From contig CM119266.1 in the NCBI GenBank assembly GCA_051294375.1, positions 22,668,638-22,732,637 on the forward strand: a stretch of 64,000 nucleotides of DNA, read 5' to 3'. Under the pieces are notes generated by a model. That model searched no databases. It had not been told where the DNA came from and saw nothing but the letters and a program-made list of their open reading frames with translations. This document shows, one piece after another, positions 1 through 14,390 of this stretch; position 1 is the stretch's first letter; each line of letters starts with the position of its first letter. The DNA comes from Paraspadella gotoi (Eukaryota > Chaetognatha). A program made the position numbers and the translations under genes.

Positions 1-700
1 AGAGAGAGAGAAAATGAATAATCAGGTTTCATGATATAGAATCAGCCAATTCATATCCGTCCTTTATCCGCTGCAAAAGGGCAGAAACATATTGCAAGAT
101 ATAAATTTTTTTTAGCTAAGATTANNNNNNNNNNNNNNNNNNNNNNNNNNNNNNNNNNNNNNNNNNNNNNNNNNNNNNNNNNNNNNNNNNNNNNNNNNNN
201 NNNNNNNNNNNNNNNNNNNNNNNNNNNNNNNNNNNNNNNNNNNNNNNNNNNNNNNNNNNNNNNNNNNNNNNNNNNNNNNNNNNNNNNNNNNNNNNNNNNN
301 NNNNNNNNNNNNNNNNNNNNNNNNNNNNNNNNNNNNNNNNNNNNNNNNNNNNNNNNNNNNNNNNNNNNNNNNNNNNNNNNNNNNNNNNNNNNNNNNNNNN
401 NNNNNNNNNNNNNNNNNNNNNNNNNNNNNNNNAAAAAGGGAAGGGTGCAAAAAAGGAGAGAAGATAAGGATTAAGGAAAAAGGGTGAAAAAAGGAAAGAA
501 GGGGAAAGGATGTGGACATGAATTATTCATCGTCTTCAAGGTCGGGTCGGGACACAGATAAGGAAAGCTGGGAAAAAAGCGAGACAGAGAGGAAGAGAAG
601 TCGAGAGAGAGAGAGAAAGAGGGAAAGATATTTTTTCCCCCCAAGTTTTACTCACCATAAGAAACTTGATTGGTGGTGCGGAAAAGACATGTATCTCTCC
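1..700. repeat. Direct repeat D1, left copy
   Basis: Both edges of this block reappear in the same orientation at about 1652-2310: the sequence before the N block matches 1652-1776, and that after it (433-700) matches about 2041-2310. The N block is represented in the other copy by about 265 bases of real sequence. Differences are mostly one-base indels, such as extra G or A in runs. No coding capacity is credible. It could be a tandem duplication or unmerged assembly ends; the N runs inside and at its right edge (701-710) favour the latter. Confidence 0.75.
125..432. other. Assembly gap, 308 N
   Basis: This is a run of N. The direct-repeat partner at about 1777-2041 gives the likely content: a short AT-rich stretch followed by a GA-rich tract. 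Open frames crossing the gap are meaningless. Confidence 0.95.
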
Positions 701-710
701 NNNNNNNNNN

Positions 711-1176
711 TGATTATGCAGATGCTCAGCGAAGGGCAGATGCCCGAGTGTAGGGGGGGCGGGTTGGTTTCCGCTTCACGGTCGATCGGATCGCGGCTTC
801 GAAATGTCACGTTGACCGAGGATGAAGAATGTTCACTGAACAAAGTGAACATTGTTCAGGCAAGAGTTTTAAACGTCAATATTCACTAAAGTTAGTTCGT
901 TGTCAGAGAGAAGAACATTAAATTACTTAAAAATTTTCAACAAAATATTTTAGCGAACAAGGCAAACGCATTCTTATCGAGTTACGATATTTCAAGGAAT
1001 GGCTTTTTCTTTTATAAACTTCTTTACGATCAAATCAAATGTTATATGGCAAACAAATGTGGACTCTATGGAATTTTCCACAATGCAATGCGACAAGCCA
1101 TATTTTTTGGGGGTAATTTTGTAATTTCTTAATCCTGCGGTTTTTTCAATTTGATCCGTTAATTAAACACGAATCC
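711..1176. other. Noncoding stretch with a small perfect hairpin
   Basis: No gene is visible. The stretch is AT-rich and not repeated elsewhere in the window as far as I can see. The one structured spot is a perfect 10-bp inverted repeat, 828-837 against 844-853, with a 6-base loop. The 10-N run at 701-710 separates this block from the preceding direct-repeat copy, so continuity across 700 is uncertain. Confidence 0.6.
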
Positions 1177-1224
1177 TTGTGGTTCGAGTTTGAGGGTCCT
1201 CGGGATCCGGGCACAGGTAGAAAT

Positions 1225-1438
1225 AATTGCTCTCTCTCTCTCTCTCTTATTTTCTTTCTTCTTTCTTCTTTCTTTCTTTCTTTTCTTTCTTTCTTCTTTC
1301 TTTCTTTCTTTTTTTTCTTTCTTTCTTTCTTATTTTCTTTCTATTTTTTTTTTCTTTCTTCTCCTTTTTTTTTTCCTTCCTTTTTTTCTGTCAGGACGTA
1401 GACGTTCGTTTCATGTCAGACAGAAGCAATATGGGAGA

Positions 1439-1530
<92 letters not shown>
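1225..1530. repeat. Pyrimidine tract then (GA)n tract
   Basis: Positions 1225-1395 are almost pure pyrimidine (CT then TTTC-type units). Positions 1438-1530 are interrupted (GA)n. The long open frames on both strands here are translations of the simple repeat (F/S/L-rich or R/E-rich) and are not genes. Confidence 0.9.
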
Positions 1531-1651
1531 CCCGGAGCCGCAATCGACACGCCATCTTTAAGCAAAGGAAAAGGGGAAAAACGATAAAAATAAAAAAAGT
1601 ATGAGAAAAACGTAAGAATTCCGCAAAAGAATTGAAAGGAGAGAGTTAGAA

Positions 1652-2296
1652 GAGAGAGAGAGAAATGGAATATCAGGTTTCTGATATAGAATTCAGCCAA
1701 TTCATATCCGTCCTTTATCCGCTGCAAAAGGGAAACATATTGCAAGATATAATTTTTTTAGCTAAGTATTACTTCTACTGTGAAATATCGTGTTATTTTT
1801 TGTTTTCCTGGCGAAGTAAAACAATAAGCGGCAGGGCGAAATTCTTAAACTGACGATAGTTTTAGCAAGGAGAACGAAAGAAGAGGAGAGGAAGAGAGAG
1901 AGAGAGGAGGGAGAGAGAGGAGAAGAGAGAGAAGAGGAGAGAGAGAGAGAGAGAGAAGAGAAGAGAGAGAGATACATAAAACAGAAGAGGAAAGAAATTG
2001 AAAGCAGACTGAAAGAAACGAGAAAAATGGGAGACGGGGGGAAAAAAGGGAGGGTGCAAAAAAGGAGAGAAGATAAGGATTAAGAGAAAAGGTGAAAAAA
2101 GGAAAGAAGGGAAAGGATGTGACATGAAATTATTCATCGTCTTCAGGTCGGGTCGGACACAGATAAGGAAGCTGGGAAAAAAAGCGAGACAGAGAGGAGA
2201 GAAGTCGGAGAGAGAGAGAGAAAGAGGGAAAAGATATTTTTTCCCCCCAAGTTTTACTCACCATAAGAAACTTGATTGGTGGTGCGGAAAGACATG

Positions 2297-2310
<14 letters not shown>
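1652..2310. repeat. Direct repeat D1, right copy
   Basis: Same-orientation partner of 1-700. It supplies about 265 bases (1777-2041) where the left copy has 308 N. It runs into a (CT)n array at 2299-2360, exactly where the left copy breaks at its 10-N run. Termination at a microsatellite is the recurring pattern in this window and suggests an assembly cause. Confidence 0.75.

Positions 2311-2360
<50 letters not shown>
2299..2360. repeat. (CT)n microsatellite
   Basis: About 60 bases of uninterrupted CT dinucleotide. Confidence 0.95.
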
Positions 2361-2362
<2 letters not shown>

Positions 2363-2689
2363 CTTTATTTTACTTCCTTCCTCCCTTTTTTTCTAAATGA
2401 AGTTTCCCTCATTTTTTTTCTTTCCTCAACCCGAGAGTTCATTTCCATTGTTGTCTAAGCAAAATTCATGTGGTCAAAGATAGGAGTCAAGACCTCCACG
2501 GGTTGTGGGGAGCGGAGCGGTTGTGTGGCGGGTGGTGGGCGTGGAGAGAGAGAAAGAGAGAGAGACGGGGGGGACCGGGGGTAGCAGCGAACGGAAGTGG
2601 TCGGCGTCGGGTCCCTCGGCAGTGACAAACGTAATGGCCGCGCCATCAACGGGCGATCAACCCCTCATATTTCTTTCGCGGAAGGGCGG

Positions 2690-2870
2690 AGGAAAGGGGG
2701 GGAGAAACGAGAAAGGAAAGGAAAGGGGAGGAAGGAAAAGGAAAGGAAAGGAAAGGGGAGGAAGGAGAGGAAAAGAAAAGAAAGGGGAGGAAGGAACGAG
2801 AAAGAAAGGAAAGGGGAGGAAGGAAAAAAAGGAAAGGAAATGGAAGGAAGGAGAGGAAAGGAAAGAGTAC
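2690..2870. repeat. Purine-rich imperfect repeat (GGAAA/GGAGG units)
   Basis: Nearly pure purine on the plus strand with irregular GGAAA and GGAGGAA units. Open frames rich in K, G and R come only from this composition. Confidence 0.85.
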
Positions 2871-2937
2871 GCATTAGTTTATTATGAGGGGAAGAACGAA
2901 GAGAGAGAAAGGGCTCTAAATTAAGATACATGGCGCA

Positions 2938-3038
<101 letters not shown>

Positions 3039-3368
3039 TTGTATTTGTTGCTAATTCATCGTTCTTTTAAATATATTTTCCTTCCTTATACTATTTCACT
3101 AACAGTTGTTCCCAACAGTTAGCATCAGTTAAAAAAAAACTGAGCTCTAAGATTCGATCCCGTTTTTATGCTTCTCCAAATGAAAAAATGAAAAAAAAGA
3201 AGAATAGAAATTTGGTTAAAAGGTTAAACCCCTAAAACAATCTGGACTCGAATCGAGACTCAACATTCGATTCATCATCATTAAATTTCGTCCCTTTTTT
3301 TTCTCTCTCTCTTCCGTCGGAGATCGAGAGACGACGATTCATAAATTTTCAGATTTTATCGTGAATGT

Positions 3369-3770
3369 ATATGAAATTGACACAACCAATATAAAAATTA
3401 TCCATTCATTTAATAAATAAGCTAACTTGCCCCTGACTGGAAAGGCTTTGGTGGTTTAAGGCCTCCATCACTCTTACAAGATAATGACATAGCAGGTCCC
3501 TGCATGCTTTCAATCAAGACTCTCTCACAATTTTGTTTATTTACTCCCAGAGTACCTGGCTTCCCTATCAATGAAGTAGTATAATATTTCAAAGAATGTT
3601 TCAATTGTATGAAAAGACCACTTCCTTAAGTATTAGATCGGGGAATACTATTTACTATGTACTCCGCCCAGCATCAAAATACAAGGAGCTGAATTTTATG
3701 AAATTGGTCAACCAATATAAAAATTATCCATTAATTTAATAAATAAGCTATCTTGCCCCTACGATTTTGA
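3369..3770 (-). mobile_element. Dispersed element remnant R3 with short conserved coding piece
   Basis: A minus-strand frame (3604-3422) contains a stretch with LGVN, CERVLIES, QGPAM, LSCKSD and GLKPPKP. The same protein motifs recur at about 27720-27860 (-) and 22672-22795 (+), so a coding sequence has been dispersed. It is flanked by two direct copies of a roughly 75-base AT-rich terminus (3369-3442 and 3697-3770) carrying a TTGG-ACAACCAA core; that terminus also occurs at 27659-27730, 40085-40135 and 54688-54725. I do not recognise the protein. The spread marks it as the end of a transposable element or a retroposed sequence. Confidence 0.5.
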
Positions 3771-3779
3771 ATTATGTAT

Positions 3780-4317
3780 TAGATTGAACTTTCAATAAAG
3801 CTTGAAATGTAAATTAGAAAATATGTTTTTACCCTCATTCGCTAGGTCGAGGATTAGTGATTATAGATTAGATAAGACATACGTTAAAAAACCATTAAAC
3901 GCGCATTGCAACATCACGTTCAGCCTATCATATATTCTCTTCTCTTTTTCATTTTTTCTCATCCCCCCCCCATTATAACAACCAAACCCCCCCCCCACAA
4001 CTTCACTTCCCCCCCCCCCCAAAAAAAAAAGTCTAGCCGGATTACGCGGATTTTTCGATCGGCGATCGATTCGGTCAAATTTTTTTGACGGGAACCACGA
4101 CGACGTGACGAACTAAGTGACGTCCGGACGTCGCCGTGTCCGACGTGTCCGACGTGTCCGACGTGTCACGGGACCAAGCGGAAGTGCTACGTCGAGGACG
4201 ACGACGATCTCCGCCCGTTACGAGTCGAAGGGCTTAAACTCGTAGCGTCGCCCATTAACTGTCCATCGCATGCATGTCATGCTCGCATTCACGGTTAAGA
4301 GCGTTGGGGTTAGAGAG

Positions 4318-4360
<43 letters not shown>

Positions 4361-6240
4361 TCGTCATAGGCGTCGTTCCTAACTGTCTCGTCGCCATTGT
4401 TCGCAATTTGACCACAGGAAGTCGACGTTGTTCCAAAGTTTGTTGGGTCAGAGACGACGCGGGAGAGGGGACGACGACGTCGACGACGACGACGACGACG
4501 ATGACGAAGTTTGCACGGACAGATTTTTAAGTGAAGGTTTCTTATGAATCTAAGACTAAGAAGTTTTAAAATTATTTATTACCTACGTATATGTATATTG
4601 GTTTCGTTGTATCGAATATCGTCCAACTCATTACTGAGATTTATACTCGTGACGTCTTTGCCTCTCGACTCTCGAGGTCTGACAGTCTTCAGACCTTTCG
4701 ATCTTCGTGCCGTCCACTCAAGCTAAAAATAGTAACATTTCTCTCGTCGTAACCGCCTCGTCCGTTAATTCTCCTACCTTTTTTTTTCATAAACTTCTTC
4801 CTATCTATAGTATATCTATAGTATCGTATAGTGTTAATTTAAATTTTTTAACGTTGGTACAACCAATTTTCGATTCTAAAACTTTCAATAGAATAACTAA
4901 AAGATGTTAATATTAATGCCACATATTTAATAATTATGCATCCTCACCTTTTTTCCTCCAAGAATATTTCGTTCATTTTCTATTTCTCAAAACTTTTTTC
5001 TCTCATCTATTTCTTTTCCCTTCTTTTCTTCATTTCCGACTTTTCTCAATTTTTTACTCTCTCTCCTCCTTCTCTTTCTATCGTATCCCTCTCCCCTTTT
5101 TCCCCTCTGTATAAAAAGTCTGCTTGGGTTCTTCTTCTTCTTCTTCATTTGAATTTCTAATCATTTGATCTCCGAAAAGTCGGAGAATCTTTCGAGAATT
5201 TCGTTACGGGTTAAGACGCGAGCATGAATACAGTATCGAAAGAGAGAGAGCGCCTGAATGCGCGAAAGCCTGAATACAGCATCGACAGTGAACGCCCTGA
5301 TGTATACTGAAAGCGGGGAGAGATGGGCTTCTTCTTGACAACCGCATGGGCGGGTTTAGAGATGAAGTCGATTATGAAGCTGAAGTAATCGTTGATATTG
5401 CCGAATTTAGGATATATTGGTTACTTATGTTCACGATTCATTTTAAAGAATAGGATCTGAAAAATACTGTACTCAGCATATACGATTTACTTGCGACTTA
5501 AAATATAAATAAATAATAATCATCCTCTTAAAGAGCTGAAATCCATGAAGGGTATAGGATCCCAACTGATGACCTTCCCGTTGTATAAACATAAAAGATA
5601 AAAAATATTCAAAAAAGAAATAATTAAAAAGGATGGTAAGGAAAAAATGTAATTTTCATTAAAGTATTTTAAAATTATATTTATGACTTAAAAGTACCCC
5701 TATAGACTTTTCCCCAGGATGTATCCCTATCAGAACATACAATTCTACATGGTAGTCTTATCCCTATTGGTAAAAAAAATCATAACTTTGGTCCCCCGTC
5801 AAAATTATCCATTCCCACCCCTTTCTGTTCAGCCTCTTATATATTATGATTTTTCATTAATGACTTTCTAACAGAAATGATGTGTGATATCTATTAGAAA
5901 ACAAGGACAGATTGTTATCTAACCTTGTATTGTATAGATGCTCCCTCTATTTCCAGAAGACAACACTGACTTCCCATTCCCAAATTGAATTATTAGATAA
6001 ATAAAACATTTTTAAGTAAGAAAGCAATATATATTTGATTAAATAGTACAAATTAATATATTTATATGCAGCCGCTATTTTATTACTGTCCTTTAAAAGG
6101 ATTTCATAATTCTTTTCTGAATTATAAATTATGATTTCGGGTCAATTTTTTTTTGCATCGTTGAGGAACAGAGAAACCGTCGTCATTGTCATCATTATCT
6201 TCATCATCCGCGACTCTAGATTTTTAGTCGTACTTGTCCT
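3780..6240. other. AT-rich noncoding stretch with simple repeats
   Basis: I see no credible gene. Contents include a homopolymer-rich C/A patch at about 3965-4030, a 9-base unit (TCCGACGTG) repeated about three times at 4138-4166, (GTC)n at 4320-4372 and (GAC)n at about 4470-4503. Then follow AT-rich sequence and a pyrimidine-rich patch at about 4940-5150. The short frames are compositional. Confidence 0.6.
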
Positions 6241-6979
6241 CTTTATCGTCATCATCTCTGTCGTCATCGTCATCGTCATCATCGTCATCAACCGTCCCTC
6301 TCTCGGTCGATCCGTTTCTCTCACGACGAGTCGCCTTAGGGCTCTCTCTCTTCGTCTCTCTCTCTCTCTCTCTCTCTCTCTACTCGGCCAGCATCGGCCA
6401 CCCTCGTGTCCTTCCCGACAATATCCCTGTCAAGATGACAGTCGAGGGAGGAGCGAGGAGGAGGAAGAGGAGGAAAGGAGGAGGAAGAGGAGGAAGGATG
6501 AGGAGAGGGAGGGGACGAAGGGGAAGTAGAGAGAGAGAGAGAGAAAGAGGCGATCGGGGGCCAACAGATCCATCTTCCTGAACTCCTGATCCAAAGACAT
6601 CTGACAAGAGTGACAGAATCTCAGATTCGAAAAATTCTGCCCCTCCTCTTCCTCCTCCTCCTCCACCGCATCCTCCTTCCCTCCTTCTCTCTTCTTCCCA
6701 AAAGAATGAAGATTTTTAAATCCTATATTTTTTTTTAACATTTTTTTTTGAGGTTGCCATTGCTAATGGCCGCGAGGCAAGAATTCCTTCTTTTTAGTAA
6801 GTTCGCTAATTTTATTTTTTTGTACCCTGGTTCAAAATTCTACGTCAATAGAGTCGACCACTGATATTTTTGGGGTTTTAACTAAAAATGATTAGAATGT
6901 TCATTAATATTTCATCGTTTGCTACATTTTGAATTTTCGCTGAAAAATAAATATTTTTGAATTTAATTTTTTATGTCTT

Positions 6980-7920
6980 NNNNNNNNNNNNNNNNNNNNN
7001 NNNNNNNNNNNNNNNNNNNNNNNNNNNNNNNNNNNNNNNNNNNNNNNNNNNNNNNNNNNNNNNNNNNNNNNNNNNNNNNNNNNNNNNNNNNNNNNNNNNN
7101 NNNNNNNNNNNNNNNNNNNNNNNNNNNNNNNNNNNNNNNNNNNNNNNNNNNNNNNNNNNNNNNNNNNNNNNNNNNNNNNNNNNNNNNNNNNNNNNNNNNN
7201 NNNNNNNNNNNNNNNNNNNNNNNNNNNNNNNNNNNNNNNNNNNNNNNNNNNNNNNNNNNNNNNNNNNNNNNNNNNNNNNNNNNNNNNNNNNNNNNNNNNN
7301 NNNNNNNNNNNNNNNNNNNNNNNNNNNNNNNNNNNNNNNNNNNNNNNNNNNNNNNNNNNNNNNNNNNNNNNNNNNNNNNNNNNNNNNNNNNNNNNNNNNN
7401 NNNNNNNNNNNNNNNNNNNNNNNNNNNNNNNNNNNNNNNNNNNNNNNNNNNNNNNNNNNNNNNNNNNNNNNNNNNNNNNNNNNNNNNNNNNNNNNNNNNN
7501 NNNNNNNNNNNNNNNNNNNNNNNNNNNNNNNNNNNNNNNNNNNNNNNNNNNNNNNNNNNNNNNNNNNNNNNNNNNNNNNNNNNNNNNNNNNNNNNNNNNN
7601 NNNNNNNNNNNNNNNNNNNNNNNNNNNNNNNNNNNNNNNNNNNNNNNNNNNNNNNNNNNNNNNNNNNNNNNNNNNNNNNNNNNNNNNNNNNNNNNNNNNN
7701 NNNNNNNNNNNNNNNNNNNNNNNNNNNNNNNNNNNNNNNNNNNNNNNNNNNNNNNNNNNNNNNNNNNNNNNNNNNNNNNNNNNNNNNNNNNNNNNNNNNN
7801 NNNNNNNNNNNNNNNNNNNNNNNNNNNNNNNNNNNNNNNNNNNNNNNNNNNNNNNNNNNNNNNNNNNNNNNNNNNNNNNNNNNNNNNNNNNNNNNNNNNN
7901 NNNNNNNNNNNNNNNNNNNN
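6980..7920. other. Assembly gap, 941 N, probably empty
   Basis: The gap flanks are found in inverted form around 10985-11030, where they are separated by only about 0-10 bases. The gap therefore probably represents almost no sequence and was mis-sized. The three long open frames across it are artefacts. Confidence 0.85.
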
Positions 7921-8023
7921 TGCTCTTTGAGGAAAATGCTTAAAAGTTTTCTTATAATTGATTTTATTGAGAAAAACAAAATATTTCGAAGATTGAGAGT
8001 AAAAGGGAGATAGGATAGCAGAG

Positions 8024-8035
8024 AGATAGAGAGAG

Positions 8036-8113
<78 letters not shown>
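8024..8113. repeat. (GA)n microsatellite
   Basis: About 90 bases of GA repeat. The equivalent tract in the other arm is (CT)n at about 10813-10890. Confidence 0.95.
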
Positions 8114-8114
<1 letters not shown>

Positions 8115-8115
<1 letters not shown>

Positions 8116-8570
8116 TCTTCATTTCAATCGGTCGTCTTCCTCCTTACCTTGCACTCGCCAGCCTTAAATCCCTTTGCCCTTCTTCCTTTTTGACAGCCCC
8201 GTGCCTCCTCTCGCCAAAGGGCTGGCCACGCCCCCCGATTCAAAAGACCTCACCTCACGAAGGGACGAACTGAGTTTCGACTTTTGCAACAGAGCTCTCG
8301 AATTCATCTCAAAACGCCAACGACCAGAAACCCACCCCACATTGAGGCAAATCCCTTTCGAACGACTCACCTCTGTCGCGCCCTCACGCCTTACCCACTC
8401 CGCCAGCTTTTCCCCCAGCCACCTCTCATCACCCCGCGACTCACCCACCGACACCCTCACCTTCAACCCCAAGTCTGATTTCTTTTTTCTTCCTCCTCTT
8501 CCTCCTCTCCTCCTCGCGACCCTCGCGCTCTCGGAGGCATTTTCTCTGTCCCACATTCAATCGGATACAA
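8115..8570. other. GC-rich segment with open frames on both strands
   Basis: This segment is GC-rich relative to its surroundings and open for 130 codons on the minus strand (8556-8164) and up to 180 codons on plus. The other arm (about 10360-10810) keeps a similar frame containing SDLGLKVRVSVGES and RREGATEVSRSKGICLN on the equivalent strand, though the ends differ by frameshifts. I recognise no domain. It may be an exon, a CpG-rich promoter or 5' region, or chance openness from composition. Confidence 0.25.
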
Positions 8571-8595
8571 TCATGGCTTACACCACATCTTTTTT

Positions 8596-8600
<5 letters not shown>

Positions 8601-8674
<74 letters not shown>

Positions 8675-8692
8675 CTCTCTCCTCTCTCTCCG
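8601..8692. repeat. (CT)n microsatellite
   Basis: Interrupted CT array. The matching GA array in the other arm is 10219-10325. Confidence 0.95.
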
Positions 8693-9056
8693 CAAATAGT
8701 CCGCTCGCTCGCGTAAGTCTTTCGATGAAGTTGATAGTCTTTTCTTTCTCTCCCCAAAATGAAGCCTCTGATGATAGACCACAAAACTAAAATTGGTTCT
8801 CTGTCTCTCTCTCTCTCTCAGCCTCTCGCTCTCCCTTCTGGCCACCAATCGAATCAATTCCTCAAATCGAATGAATACCAAATAAGGAAGTGACTCCAAG
8901 GATTCCGGGTTTAATTCGCGTCCCCGGGGACTGCCCGCCTCCCAGCCCGCCTCTTCTGCCCGGCCCCGCTGCTCGACTTCCCCAGCCCGCCGTCGATCTG
9001 ACCCCCTTGTTCCCCTTCGAATCGGGTGTCGGTCTCCGGCGGAGTCTCTCTGAGTC

Positions 9057-9081
9057 NNNNNNNNNNNNNNNNNNNNNNNNN
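9057..9081. other. Assembly gap, 25 N, at centre of IR1
   Basis: Exactly 25 N, at the turning point of the fold-back and next to a GA array (9086-9190). Four other gaps in this window are also exactly 25 N, which points to a software default rather than a measured size. Confidence 0.95.
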
Positions 9082-11797
<2,716 letters not shown>

Positions 11798-12114
11798 CTT
11801 AATCTCGCCGAACGAATTAAGAAGCCTTTCGCTCTCCGCAGAAAGGGATGCCGCAATTGTACCGCAACGGCATTGTAGCAAAGGTGAGCTACAACCACAA
11901 GAGATCAGAAACAACAACAGCAAAACAGTTTCATTTTTTAATTAACTTTGTCCCCGATGAAAATTCGGTGACCGTCTCTCTCTCTGTCTCTCTCTTCTCC
12001 TACTTTCTCTTTTCATTTCTCTTTGAAGCCACCAGGAACGCCTTCCCACCCTAATAGCCACCCCATCACCATATCGAAGTCGCTGCGAGATCCTTGGCCG
12101 CGACACCCTAGAAT

Positions 12115-12190
<76 letters not shown>

Positions 12191-12214
12191 CTTTGATTAG
12201 GAGCTCGAGCTTTA
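11798..12214. other. Junction between IR1 and D2, with (GA)n
   Basis: No gene is seen. It contains a (GA)n array at about 12118-12190, directly followed by the start of direct repeat D2. Confidence 0.7.
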
Positions 12215-12906
12215 GTTTAATCAGCGAATGACTCGTTCCTTGGACCATGAAAACTGAGTGGGTCCGGTTCGATGGAACACACAGGCTGGGGCTTGGAAGA
12301 GAGTATAGGTTGGGGCTGGGGAGAAAGGATGGGGTGGGAGTAAGATGTGAGGATCAGTGATTGTTGGAGTGGATTCAATTGGAAAAGAGTGCACGGCTAA
12401 AGCGTAGAAACAGAGAGAAGTCGGTTGAAAGACGCTTTAAAATATATGCACGATATTCACTAAAGAATAAAGTTGGAGCGAACATTTATAGTTTAATTTT
12501 GGTGATTCCATATGCCTGGTCTTTTAAGAAGGTGTTCACTGTTTAGATATTCTGCGATTTAAAAGTCATTCGACTTAGTTCTGTTTTTTTCCGTTATGAG
12601 AACGTTTATATGTTATATTATTTGAAAAGTCAAATGTAATCGTTCTTGATATTTGCACGAAAAAATTAAAAACCAAGCCAATATTAACTGGGAATCATTT
12701 TCATTTATATATCTGATAATTCACCCATTTTTTTTTATAGAATAATGAAACATTGCGTCGCAAATAAAAAAAAAGATTTCATTAAAAAAAAGGGGGGGAA
12801 AATGAAAAGTTTTTCGTTCGCTCTCTTGAATTCCTTTGAGAACCCTTCTTCCATCGCCTGTCAAAGTGCATTCACAGCGCGACAAAAATCCCCCAGAGGA
12901 CGCCAA

Positions 12907-12942
<36 letters not shown>

Positions 12943-13378
12943 TTTTCCTCCCTATTTTTCTCCCTCTTTTTCCTCTGATATATATTTTTTTCCTATTCCC
13001 TCGCTTCGACTCTTTGTTCCACAATAAATCGAGAGGAGCGACGAAAAAAAACGGAAAAGAGAGAAAAAAAAATGGAAAGTGAAACTCTGTCATTCTAACG
13101 CCGTTCGCCTTTTTGTTTTTCCGGTTTTGTTTCCATCTTCTACAGAGATTTAATTTAAAAATTTTATATATATCTCATTAGGGTTAATTTGAAATATTTC
13201 AAAAATTCCCGCTGCTATGTAAGCGAATGTTTTCTGTCATCTAAAACCAAACCGATGATCTGATGTCAGTCACCTAATCGGGTCTCATTTTGACTTTGGA
13301 CCAAAAAATAAACGCAAAGTCTAACCCTAGCTAGATTCGAACGGAAACTGATTGGAAGTCAGAGATTGAAGAAGAGAG

Positions 13379-13421
<43 letters not shown>

Positions 13422-13825
13422 CAAGGTGAGGTTGGGTAAAGAAAGTCATTTTTTTCTCGTTTTTCTTTTTCCTGACCCGAAATCTTGACCCAAATCTCTG
13501 ATTCTTCGAGCTCCGAAATTTTCGGTCGATCGACGAAGCCGACAGAGGCTTTTTAGGCTTCCCGACCGACAAACGGACCGACGACCGACCGACGGAATCG
13601 GTGAACCGTTCGCTCGCGCAAAGTCTTGAGCAATCTTGCGAACTGTTCCGTCTTTGTGCATTAGAGGGGAAATTTCCTCAAGCTTTATATCCGTGAGCGA
13701 ATTTAACGCTAGCGTTACTCTTTAGGTTAGCTCATTTTGAAGTTTATTTGGTTGATTTTTTTTTTCCCTAAAGTCTTTTAAAATTATTTTTTAGCGAATT
13801 TCCTTTCTTTTCGTTGTGTTTGGAT

Positions 13826-13981
13826 TAGTAGAAAATAAGTGAAGTTTATTTGCACAACGATTTTATTAGTACATAAGGACGTACATGTTTCGGCTTTAGT
13901 TACAAGCCTTCTTTCAGCGTCATAGAGAAAACTTGTTTTTGTGAACTTTTACAAATGTTTGTGCAAAGGAAAAAGAGAGAG

Positions 13982-14014
<33 letters not shown>

Positions 14015-14390
14015 GGAGACAGGGCAAAGTTTTCCAACACAGAGTTGAGAAAAGAATAGTGGTCAGATGTGAAGGACAGGTCAAGGTGAAGACAGATTGA
14101 GTTAGACTGTGAAAGAAATAAAATGGAGAAAAATTTTGAGAGAGAGGGAAGAGAGACAGAGAGAAAAGAGAGAGAGAGAAAAAAGGAACATTAGTAACAA
14201 TACATGTGCATGTACAACAAGATAAATGATTTTAAACTAACAGTTGAAATAAATATTTTTTAAACATTAAACTACTTAATAAATAATTGAGTATAAAAAC
14301 AGTGAAATTGAAATGTGAAGGAAAGAGAGAATTAAGTTTAGAAGATATTAATGTGGAAGTGAAATTTAAGAATTTAAGAAAGAGCTTCAG
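13826..14390 (-). repeat. Penelope pseudo-LTR, left inverted copy
   Basis: Reverse complement of 15558-16113, with small indels. It includes a GA-rich tract (13976-14015 and 14137-14180) and the hammerhead-like motif at its outer end. Confidence 0.8.
13878..13921 (-). ncRNA. Hammerhead-ribozyme-like motif (left end)
   Basis: Read on the minus strand: stem I GACG/CGTC, a CTGA-A-GA-type core, stem II GGCTT/AAGCC, GAAA, then a minimal stem III (AC-AT-GT) and predicted cleavage after the A that precedes CGTC. This copy has one extra A before GA in the core (CTGAAAGA), whereas the right copy keeps CTGAAGA, so a read error is possible. Very short stem III is known for Penelope hammerheads, which are thought to act best as dimers. 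Confidence 0.6.

Larger units (their letters stand above)
6247..9056. repeat. Inverted repeat IR1, left arm
   Basis: The reverse complement of this block is found at 9082-11797. Matching landmarks include the GTC/ATC-rich edge (about 6250-6330 with 11725-11797), the GC-rich block 8115-8570 (with 10360-10810) and the inner block 8700-9056 (with about 9190-9526). The arms differ by many one-base indels and three larger differences: a 941-N gap at 6980-7920, an extra 670-base segment in the right arm, and microsatellite lengths. The 25-N gap at the centre suggests a fold-back assembly product. Confidence 0.85.

Noticed and set aside
6957-8013. Open frames of more than 320 codons on both strands
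   Set aside because: They are almost entirely the 941-N gap.
8441-8899. Arg/Glu-repeat proteins here and at 9082-9382, 10102-10463, 20155-20542, 20693-20965, 25497-25869 and similar places
   Set aside because: Direct translations of (GA)n; the opposite strand gives the matching Ser/Leu repeat. No flanking domain.
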